64,000 nucleotides of DNA from Streptomyces rugosispiralis (GTDB lineage: Bacteria > Actinomycetota > Actinomycetes > Streptomycetales > Streptomycetaceae): NCBI RefSeq assembly GCF_024505145.1, contig NZ_JANIAA010000030.1, forward strand, positions 1 to 64,000, read 5' to 3'. The translations under genes and the position numbers were made by a program. Shown in pieces: positions 23,886 through 31,065 of this stretch (positions are counted from its first letter, which is position 1; each line of letters begins with the position of its first letter). Under the pieces are notes generated by a model. It was not told where the DNA came from and did no database searches. It was given only the letters and a program-made list of their open reading frames with translations.

Positions 23886-26800
23886 TTACTTCCCTCCTGT
23901 TCCAGTGTGCGCGCTCGCGCCGCCGTCGAGCGGGCGCAGGGTGAGCGTGTAGTCGTAGGCGCCGTCGGCCTTCACCCGGTACTGGTCGCGCACCGGGTTG
24001 GGGGTGTCGCCGACGCCGGTGACCGCGTGGTCGGCGTGCAGGGTGTTCCAGCCGTCGTTGCGCTTCAGGAAGTGCGGGTAGGCGGCGCGGTCGAGCTCGT
24101 CGTAGGCGCTGGCGCCCGCCTCCAGATCGCCGGAGACCAGCAGTCCGGCGCCGCTGCCGTCGGTGAGGGACGCCCAGCGCACATCGTCGTGGTTGCCGTG
24201 GTCCTGGGGCTTCAGATACTCCACGTACTGGTCCTCGACCGAGGAGGACCAGACGCCCATGGGGGTGCCGTCCTTACGGTCGTTGAGGTTCTCCACCGGT
24301 CCGCGCCCGTACCAGCGGAAGGTGCCGTACCGCTCGGGCACCTTCAGCTTGAGGCCGATCCTGGGCAGATAGGGCAGGGTGCGGAAGTCGCCGCGCGCCT
24401 CGGCCTGGTGCCGGATCCGGACCTGGCCCGCGCCGTCGACCCGATAGGCCACGGTCTGGTCGAAGGACGCGCCGGTCACATCGGGCGCGGCGGCCGTGGA
24501 ACGGACGGTGACGGTGACCGTGCCGTCGTCGCCGGGGGTCACCTCGACGCCGTCGACGGTGGTGCGCAGCCGGTCAAGACCCAGGGAGCGCCAGCGCTTG
24601 CCCTCGGCGGTGCCCCAGTCGGAGCGCTCATTGCTGATCGGGGCGCGCCAGGCGTCCAGTTCGGGGCCGGAGCGGAGCAGTTCGCGGCCCGCCACCCGCA
24701 TCGAGGTGAGGGTGCCCTCCTTCTTGCCGAAGGTGTAGCGGAAGCCCTCGCCGCTGACCTGTACGGCGTCGCCGCTCTCGACGGCCTTGGCGGGGCCCTC
24801 GGCGGCCGGGGCGGGGGCGGGCTCGGGCACCTTGTCGCCGCCGACCGCGAACTGGCCGAAGGAGACCACATGCCCGGCCTTGGCCCAGTCGGTGGAGTGC
24901 GCGGTGACGGCCCTTACGGTCAGATGGCGCTCATAGCCGCCGGGGTTGGCGGGCGGGGCCGGGAGCTGGACCACGGCGCTCTCGCCGGGCCCGACGTCCA
25001 GGGCGCGGGTGCCGCTCGCGACGGTCCGCGCGCCCTCGGTCACCGTCCAGCGCAGCCGGAGGTCGTCGGTGCCGGTGAAGGCGCGCTCATTGGTGACCTC
25101 CACCTTGCCGGTGCGGGCGCCCTCGCCGCCCGGGTCGGTGATGCGGATCGGGGCCTGCACCCAGGCGAGCTGGGCGGTCTCGGGTTCCGGGTCGCGGTCG
25201 GCGGTGACCAGGCCGTCCACGCCGGATTCATAGAGCCCGTAGGAGAGATAGCTGCCCTTACGGGTGAAGTCGTCGAAGTTCAGGGCGATCAGGGCGTCGC
25301 GCTCGGGGTCCTGGCCGGCGGCGAGCCGCTCCGCGCCGAGCGCCGTGTCGTAGACCCGGACCTGGTCGATCGTCCCCTTGGCGGTCCGGCCGGTCCAGCC
25401 GTCCTCCATGGTGTCGTTGTTCCGGCCGACGCCGAGGTCGAAGCCGGTGTAGTCGATGTGCCCGCTCCACTCGGTCCTGGCGAGCTCCTTACCGTCGGCA
25501 TAGAGGCGCAGCGCGGTGCCGTCGTAGGTGCCGGTGACCCGGTGCCAGGCGCCGGTCCAGCCGTCGGGCACCGGGGCGGTGACGGTACGTGGCTTGCCGC
25601 CGCTGGTGATGGTGAATTCGAGGGTGTCCGCGTCCTTCATCCGCAGGACGTACTGATCGCCCTTGCTGACGATGGTGAAGTCCCCGGTCCAGGGCTCGGC
25701 CGGTTTGACGCGGGCGTCGAGGGTGACGGCGGTGCCGGTGAGGTCGAGCTGCGGATCGCGGTAGGTCTCGACGAAGTCGTCGAGACCGGACAGGTACAGC
25801 GCCTTGCCCTTGCCGCCGTAGCCGTCGACCACCTTGGGCTTGCCGGACAGGGAGGCGGCGATGTCATGGCCGGAGGAGTCGGGGGTGGTGATCAGCGGAC
25901 GGCGGATGTTCTGCTCGGCCCAGTCCCAGATGAAGCCGCCCTGGGCGCTGGGGTGGGCGCGCATCACCTCCCAGAACTCGCGGAAGTTGCCGAGGCTGTT
26001 GCCCATGGCGTGGGCGTACTCGCCCATCACGATGGGCTTGGTGAAGGTCTTGGCCTTGGTTTCGAGGGAGGCCGGGGTCGGATAGCGGGGTCCGGCGATG
26101 TCCGCGTAGGGAGCGTCGCCGTCGGGGCGGTTGGACTGGTGGTAGAGCGGGCGGGTGGGCTCGTTCGCCCGGGTCCACTCGGCCATGGCGTAGTGCGCCT
26201 TGCCGAGACCGGCCTCGTTCCCGGTGTCCCACATGATCACGCTGGGGTGGTTCTTGTCGCGCTCCACCATGCCCTGGTGGCGCTCGAGGAACGCCTTCTG
26301 CCATGCGGGGCGCTCGGCCAGACAGTCGTCCGGGCAGTTCTCGTGGCTGTGGGTCTCGACCTCCATCTCGTCGTCGATCAGGATGCCCTCGCGGTCGGCG
26401 AGCTCGTAGAGGTACGGGTCCGAGGGGTAGTGCGAGGTGCGGATCGCGTTGACGTTCAGCCGCTTCATCAGCCGGATGTCCTGCTCCATCCGGGCGCGGG
26501 TGGCATGGCGTCCGGTGGCCGGGTCGGTCTCGGCGCGGTTGACGCCACGGATCAGGATCCGCTTGCCGTTGAGCCTGAGCTGCTTGTCCTTGACCTCGAT
26601 CTCACGGAATCCGACGCTCTGGCGAACGGTCTGGATCGCCTTGCCCTCCGGATCGCGCAGGGTGAGCACCAGCGCGTAGAGGTTCGGCGTCTCGTCTGAC
26701 CACTTGGCGGGGTTGGCGATCTGCCCGGTGAGCTCCGCCTTCCCGGCCTTCTCCGCGGCCGTCAGCCGCCGTACCTCGCGCCCTTTGGGGTCGTAGAGCA

Positions 26801-27683
26801 CCCCGGTGACCTGATGAGGTCCGCTCTTGTCGCTTCCGGTGCGTGCGATGTCCACTTCGGTGCGCAGGGTGGCATCCCGGTAGGAGGCGTCGAGATCGGT
26901 GGTGACGTACGCGTCCTCCATGCGGGTCGTCGGCGTGGAGTACAGCGAGACGGAGCGGAAGATGCCCGCGTAGCGCCACTGGTCGTAGTCCTCCAGATAC
27001 GATCCCGCGCTCCAGCGGTGCACCTGGACGGCGATCCGGTTGGTGGCGCCGGGCCGCAGATAGTCGGTCACGTCGAACTCGGCCGGCACATAGCCGCCCT
27101 GGTCGTAGCCGACGTAGTGGCCGTTGATCCACAGGAACCAGCCGGAGGTGACCCCGTCGAAGCGGATCACCTGCCGCCGCCCGTCCCAGTTCCGGGGCAC
27201 CGCGACGTCCCGGATGTAGGCCCCGGTCGGGTTGGTGTCACGGGGCACCTTGGGCGGATCGTCCGGCGACATCTCGCTCTGCACGTTGCGGAACACCGGA
27301 TGGTCGAGGTCGTCGGTCTGCCAGGTGTGCGGTACCTGGACGCGCTGCCACGCCGAGGCGTCGTAGCCGTCCTTCCAGAAGCCGCCCGGCGCGTCCTCCG
27401 GCCGGTCGGCCAGGGCGAACCGCCAGGATCCGTCCAGGCTGCGCTCCCACCGCGCGCCGTCGGGCCCGTCCGGCCGCAGCCGGGTGTGCGGGGGTTCCTG
27501 GCCCTCGCCGGTGCGCTCCGGGTCCTCGAGGTAGGTGTGCACATCGGCGGGGAACTTGCCCGCGTCCGACGACCTCCCGACGGCCGTGTCCGCGGCCGTG
27601 AGACCGAGACCCACGGCGGTGGTCATGGCCAGCACCGCCCCGATCAATCTCCGTATTCGATACCTGCCGCGTTCCGAGCTCAA
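23886..27683 (-). CDS. Secreted GH2 beta-galactosidase with LamG-type insert
   Basis: A 1265-residue LacZ-type glycoside hydrolase. In order it has a signal-like N-terminus (RIRRLIGAVLAM), a sugar-binding jelly roll, an Ig-like domain, and a TIM barrel with acid/base Glu490 (MWDTGNEAGLG) and nucleophile Glu555 (VMGEYAHAMGNS). A concanavalin-like LamG domain follows (about residues 620-800: TLDARVKPAEPW, GTYDGTALRLYADGKEL, GTIDQVRVYD), and then the C-terminal Bgal small-chain domain. The LamG insert may bind polysaccharide. The start is a TTG at 27683, 48 bases downstream of a predicted start site. A MerR gene is divergent. Confidence 0.9.
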   Translation of the reverse strand: MSSERGRYRIRRLIGAVLAMTTAVGLGLTAADTAVGRSSDAGKFPADVHTYLEDPERTGEGQEPPHTRLRPDGPDGARWERSLDGSWRFALADRPEDAPGGFWKDGYDASAWQRVQVPHTWQTDDLDHPVFRNVQSEMSPDDPPKVPRDTNPTGAYIRDVAVPRNWDGRRQVIRFDGVTSGWFLWINGHYVGYDQGGYVPAEFDVTDYLRPGATNRIAVQVHRWSAGSYLEDYDQWRYAGIFRSVSLYSTPTTRMEDAYVTTDLDASYRDATLRTEVDIARTGSDKSGPHQVTGVLYDPKGREVRRLTAAEKAGKAELTGQIANPAKWSDETPNLYALVLTLRDPEGKAIQTVRQSVGFREIEVKDKQLRLNGKRILIRGVNRAETDPATGRHATRARMEQDIRLMKRLNVNAIRTSHYPSDPYLYELADREGILIDDEMEVETHSHENCPDDCLAERPAWQKAFLERHQGMVERDKNHPSVIMWDTGNEAGLGKAHYAMAEWTRANEPTRPLYHQSNRPDGDAPYADIAGPRYPTPASLETKAKTFTKPIVMGEYAHAMGNSLGNFREFWEVMRAHPSAQGGFIWDWAEQNIRRPLITTPDSSGHDIAASLSGKPKVVDGYGGKGKALYLSGLDDFVETYRDPQLDLTGTAVTLDARVKPAEPWTGDFTIVSKGDQYVLRMKDADTLEFTITSGGKPRTVTAPVPDGWTGAWHRVTGTYDGTALRLYADGKELARTEWSGHIDYTGFDLGVGRNNDTMEDGWTGRTAKGTIDQVRVYDTALGAERLAAGQDPERDALIALNFDDFTRKGSYLSYGLYESGVDGLVTADRDPEPETAQLAWVQAPIRITDPGGEGARTGKVEVTNERAFTGTDDLRLRWTVTEGARTVASGTRALDVGPGESAVVQLPAPPANPGGYERHLTVRAVTAHSTDWAKAGHVVSFGQFAVGGDKVPEPAPAPAAEGPAKAVESGDAVQVSGEGFRYTFGKKEGTLTSMRVAGRELLRSGPELDAWRAPISNERSDWGTAEGKRWRSLGLDRLRTTVDGVEVTPGDDGTVTVTVRSTAAAPDVTGASFDQTVAYRVDGAGQVRIRHQAEARGDFRTLPYLPRIGLKLKVPERYGTFRWYGRGPVENLNDRKDGTPMGVWSSSVEDQYVEYLKPQDHGNHDDVRWASLTDGSGAGLLVSGDLEAGASAYDELDRAAYPHFLKRNDGWNTLHADHAVTGVGDTPNPVRDQYRVKADGAYDYTLTLRPLDGGASAHTGTGGK

Positions 27684-27737
27684 TCCGACCCCACCTCACA
27701 GATTCGGAAGAAAACCAACACAGCTGAACGGCGTCGC

Positions 27738-27766
27738 ACGCTATTCATCGGTAAAGAGAGCGTCAA
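27738..27766 (-). promoter_or_regulatory. Predicted housekeeping-sigma promoter of the GH2 gene
   Basis: Reading on the minus strand, TTGACG (27766-27761), a 17-base spacer, then TAGCGT (27743-27738). Transcription would start near 27731, about 48 bases before the TTG start codon. Confidence 0.65.
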
Positions 27767-27899
27767 CAGGTCCTACCGATCCCGGTGTTCGCCGTGTGGC
27801 GGTGGGAGGTTTCACAGCGATGATGCGACAGCAATACTGATGAACCCGATCGGGCAGCAGCACAGCGGAGCAGGACGACGCGGAAGCGAGGCACGACCG

Positions 27900-28643
27900 A
27901 TGACCACCCCCGGCACCGAGGAACCCACCCTCACCGTCGACGAGCTGGCGGCCCGCGCCGGGGTGACCGTGCGCACCGTGCGCTTCTACAGCACCCGCGG
28001 GCTGCTGCCGCCGCCCGCGATCGGCCCGCGCCGGGTCGGGCACTACGGCGCCGAACACCTCTCCCGGCTCGCGCTGATCGAACAGTTGCAGCGCCATGGC
28101 ATGACCCTGTCCGCCATCGAGCGCTATCTGAACCAATTGCCACCGGATCTGAGCGAGAACGATCTGGCGATCCACCGCGCCCTGGTCGCCTCCTGGGGCC
28201 CGGACGCCCCCGAGGAGGCGACCCGCGAGCAACTGGACCGGCGGGCCGGGCGGGAGCTCACCGAGGAGGACATCGACCGGCTGACCGCACTGGAGGCGCT
28301 GGAGCGCACCGACGACCCGGATCGGTTCCGGATCGACCCCAGGGCGCTCCATCTGGGGCTGCGGCTGCTGGAGGTGCCGATCGAGCTGGAGACGATACGC
28401 ACGGCCCACGCGGTCGTCCTGGAGCACACCCGCTCCGCGGCGCGCGAGCTCAGCCGGCTGTTCCGGGACGAGGTGTGGGGGCCTGAGCGCGATCACGAGT
28501 CCGGGAGCGGACCGGAGCGGATGCAGGCGAAGAAGTCGCTGTCGGCACATATGCAGCCGCTGGTGGTGGAGGCGCTGGTGATCGCGTTCCAGCGGTCGAT
28601 GAAGCAGGAGCTGCGGGCCTGGTACGGGCAGGACGCGGACTGA
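27900..28643 (+). CDS. MerR family transcriptional regulator
   Basis: A 247-residue regulator. The MerR winged helix is at the N-terminus (LTVDELAARAGVTVRTVRFYSTRGLLPPP, here split as AARAGVTVRTVRFYSTRGL), followed by HYGAEHLSRLALIEQLQRHGMTLSAIERYL. The C-terminal ligand-sensing region is long and helical, without the Cys residues of metal sensors, so an organic or unknown signal is likely. It is divergent from the GH2 gene across 216 bases that contain that gene's promoter; control of the hydrolase is plausible. Upstream, TTCACA (27811) and TACTGA (27835) with 18-base spacing are a weak promoter candidate. Confidence 0.85.
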   Translation: MTTPGTEEPTLTVDELAARAGVTVRTVRFYSTRGLLPPPAIGPRRVGHYGAEHLSRLALIEQLQRHGMTLSAIERYLNQLPPDLSENDLAIHRALVASWGPDAPEEATREQLDRRAGRELTEEDIDRLTALEALERTDDPDRFRIDPRALHLGLRLLEVPIELETIRTAHAVVLEHTRSAARELSRLFRDEVWGPERDHESGSGPERMQAKKSLSAHMQPLVVEALVIAFQRSMKQELRAWYGQDAD

Positions 28644-28649
28644 GCGGGC

Positions 28650-28685
28650 CCCCGGGCGGGCGGCACGGCGGCCCCCGCCCCGGGG
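28650..28685 (+). terminator. GC-rich hairpin after the merR-type gene
   Basis: CCCCGGGCGGG and CCCGCCCCGGGG can pair with one bulged base, starting about 7 bases after the stop codon. Confidence 0.5.
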
Positions 28686-28710
28686 CGAATCGGCTGGGCA
28701 GCGGCCGTAC

Positions 28711-28842
28711 GGTGAGTGGGTCAGCGGCCGCCGATGAGTGGGTCCACCGCCGGTGAGTGGGTGTCCACCGCCGGTGAGTGGGTCAGCGGCCGCCGATGAG
28801 TGGGTGTCCACCGCCGATGAGTGGGTCAGCGGCCGCCGGTGA
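28711..28842. repeat. Imperfect tandem repeats with GATGAGTGGGT/GGTGAGTGGGT units
   Basis: Six copies of G(A/G)TGAGTGGGT are separated by either CAGCGGCCGCC or (GT)CCACCGCC, giving units of about 20-22 bases in alternating order. The array runs into the last codons of the minus-strand hydrolase gene. Confidence 0.8.
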
Positions 28843-29719
28843 GCGCGGCGGCGAGCGCCTCGGGGCGGGCGGCGAACGGCGAGTGGCTGCCCGGCAGCGG
28901 CCGTACGGTGAAGGGCTGGTCCGGCATGGCCGCGTCGGCCTCCGCGATCATCAGATCCTGCATCGCGGGAGTGCACGCCCAGTCCTCGGCGCACCGGATG
29001 AACGTACGCGGGATCCGGCCCCACCGCTCCCGGGTCAGAGTGATCGGGGTGGTCGGCACCGCGAAGGGCAGATCGGGACTCAGGGCCTGGTACCAGCGGG
29101 CGAAGGACTCCGCGGGGACGTCGTCGTAGAAGGCCAGCCGCAGCTCCTCCACATACGCCGGATCGGCGGAGCGCGGATTGATCCGGAACGCGCCGATGGC
29201 CTCCGGGTCGCCCAGCATCAGCCCCTGCCCCCGCACGGTCGCGGTCTGCTCGGGGGACGTCAGGTAGTCGGCGAAGCGCGGGCGCCCGGCCGGGACGAAG
29301 GACGACAGATGGATCAGCTCGTCGACCAGCTCGGGCGCCCGCTCCGCGGCCAGGGACGCGGGGGCGCCACCGGCGCTGTGCGAGACCAGGGCGACCTTCG
29401 GATACCGGCGGACCGATCGCAGCGCGGTGACGACGGCCTCCGCGCACTCCTCCAGGGTCACCCCGGCCAGCGCCGACTTCTCGGTCGCCAGACCCGGCTG
29501 GCCGGGGAGAAGGAGGCCCGAGGGCAGCGGTGCCTCGAAGCCGTGCCCCGGCAGATCGACGGCGAGGCTCGCCGCGCCGAGCCGGGCCAGGGCGCGCTGG
29601 GTGGACGCCCACTGCCAGGACGCGTGCCAGGCGCCGTGGACCAGCACGAACACGGTGCCGGGCGGAACCGGGCCGGGGTGGGAATCGGTGCGGGGGGTTC
29701 TGGGGCTCGTGGCGCTCAT
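28826..29719 (-). CDS. Alpha/beta hydrolase
   Basis: A 297-residue esterase/hydrolase fold. The oxyanion strand is FVLVHGAWHASWQW, the nucleophile Ser is in LVSHSAGG, and a catalytic His is likely in PLPGSHSPFAARP near the C-terminus. It resembles salicylate-esterase-like plant and bacterial hydrolases. The ATG at 29719 (MSATSPRTPR) is preferred over 29770, which would overlap the intergenic control region. It is divergent from a LysR regulator with a perfect palindrome between, so LysR control is probable. Its 3' end lies in a repeat array. Confidence 0.83.
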   Translation of the reverse strand: MSATSPRTPRTDSHPGPVPPGTVFVLVHGAWHASWQWASTQRALARLGAASLAVDLPGHGFEAPLPSGLLLPGQPGLATEKSALAGVTLEECAEAVVTALRSVRRYPKVALVSHSAGGAPASLAAERAPELVDELIHLSSFVPAGRPRFADYLTSPEQTATVRGQGLMLGDPEAIGAFRINPRSADPAYVEELRLAFYDDVPAESFARWYQALSPDLPFAVPTTPITLTRERWGRIPRTFIRCAEDWACTPAMQDLMIAEADAAMPDQPFTVRPLPGSHSPFAARPEALAAALTGGR

Positions 29720-29779
29720 GGGGACAGTCCACCGGCACGGCCGCGCGTTATCCACCCTCATATCTGACAACCCCGCCGC

Positions 29780-29798
29780 CGATATTTCCTGAATATCG
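29780..29798. promoter_or_regulatory. Perfect LysR-type operator palindrome
   Basis: CGATATT-N5-AATATCG is a perfect 7-5-7 inverted repeat that contains the T-N11-A core expected for LysR regulators. It sits 61 bases from the hydrolase start and 20 bases upstream of the lysR start. Confidence 0.75.
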
Positions 29799-29818
29799 CC
29801 TCGGTTATCCTCGGACCG

Positions 29819-30757
29819 ATGGAGTCACGTCATCTGCGCTACGCCCTGGCGCTGGCCGAGCATCAGCACTTCGGACGGGCGGCGGCCGCCCTCGGGATCG
29901 CCCAGCCCCCACTGTCCCAGCAGATCGCCGCCCTGGAGCGGGAGCTGGGCGCGCGGCTCTTCGACCGTACGGCGCGCGGGGTGTTCCCGACCGCCGCGGG
30001 TGAGGCGTTCCTGACCAGGGCGCGCCGGGCGCTGGCCGAGATGTCGGCCGCCGTGTCGGACGCGGGCCGGGCCGCCCGGGGCGAGACGGGGCGGCTGCGG
30101 CTCGGCTTCATCGGCTCGGCGCTGCTGGAGCTTCTGCCGTCCGTGCTGGGCACGTTCATCCGCGACCGCCCCGAGGTGCGGCTGGGGCTGCGGGAGATGT
30201 CCACCCGCAGGTCCACCTCGGCGCTGCTCGCGGGCGAGCTGGACCTCGCCATCGGGCGCGGTGCGCCCCGGGGCGACGGGGCCGAGGATCTGGTGTCGGT
30301 CACGGTCGGCCGGGACCATCTGGTGGCGGTCGTCGGGGCCGCCCATCCCTTCGCCGGGCAGGCCAAGGTGAGCCTCGAGCAGCTCAAGGGGCAGCATCTG
30401 ATCGTCGCGCCCGCGGAGGAGGAGCCGACGGTCGCCGCCTGGCTGACCGGGCTGCTGGGCGAGGGCGCCGACACGTCCGCGCGGGCCGGTGGGGTCACGG
30501 AGGCGTGGGACGCGCACACCATCATCGGGCTGGCCTCGTGCGGGGTCGGGGTGGGGCTCGGTCCGGCGTGTCTGCGGGGGGCGGCGCGGCCGGACGTCCG
30601 GGTGTGCGAGGTGAGTCCGCGGGTGGAACTGCCGGAGCTGGTGATGTCCTTCCGCGCCCAGGACCGCTCCCCCGTGCTGGCGGCCTTCCTGGACATCACC
30701 CGGGAGCGGTGCCCGGGGGTGGCCGAGCGACTCGAACGCCGTCTCGGCACGCGCTGA
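29819..30757 (+). CDS. LysR family transcriptional regulator
   Basis: A 312-residue LysR protein. The N-terminal winged helix is MESRHLRYALALAEHQHFGR with recognition helix APPL-type sequence IAQPPLSQQIAALERELG. The effector domain has RLRLGFIGSALLELLP at its first strand. The ATG has no ribosome-binding site; TATCCT lies 7 bases upstream, so it may be leaderless. It probably autoregulates and controls the divergent hydrolase through the 29780-29798 palindrome. The inducer is unknown. Confidence 0.9.
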   Translation: MESRHLRYALALAEHQHFGRAAAALGIAQPPLSQQIAALERELGARLFDRTARGVFPTAAGEAFLTRARRALAEMSAAVSDAGRAARGETGRLRLGFIGSALLELLPSVLGTFIRDRPEVRLGLREMSTRRSTSALLAGELDLAIGRGAPRGDGAEDLVSVTVGRDHLVAVVGAAHPFAGQAKVSLEQLKGQHLIVAPAEEEPTVAAWLTGLLGEGADTSARAGGVTEAWDAHTIIGLASCGVGVGLGPACLRGAARPDVRVCEVSPRVELPELVMSFRAQDRSPVLAAFLDITRERCPGVAERLERRLGTR

Positions 30758-30779
30758 CGGGCCGGGCGGCCCGGCCCGT
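30757..30779 (+). terminator. Perfect 10-bp hairpin overlapping the lysR stop codon
   Basis: ACGGGCCGGG / CCCGGCCCGT with a 3-base loop. The first base is the last base of the TGA stop. Confidence 0.85.
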
Positions 30780-31065
30780 CCAGCGGCACAGGGGAAGCGG
30801 TACGGAAAGCCGTACGAGCGGCCACGGGGCGTCCGGCGCGTGGCCGGGGCTCCCGCCCCTGGACCCCGAGCGTCGACGAGCCGGCCGTCGGCGCCGTGAG
30901 CACCTGCCCCGACGGGCTGATCGCGGTCGGCGCGCCGACGCGGCGGATATCGGGCGGGCGCCCGCGCACGTCCGGGTCGTCCGGCCTGGGGTCCGGGGCG
31001 GGGCCCCAGTTGTGGGAGGGGCGGGGCGGGGAACAGCCCGCCGCGGGCGCCGAGATCCGCAGGCC
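30780..31065. other. Intergenic region between convergent genes, with a recurring Streptomyces-type element
   Basis: No coding sequence is evident. Near 31025-31052 the sequence GGGGAACAGCCCGCCGCGGG CGCC lies close to the 3' end of the fadB-like gene and closely matches 45792-45818 elsewhere in this window. The remainder is GC-rich and featureless to my eye. Confidence 0.5.

Noticed and set aside
26814..27899. N-terminal extension of the MerR frame to 609 residues
   Set aside because: It is antisense to the GH2 gene; the MerR helix-turn-helix begins right after the ATG at 27900.
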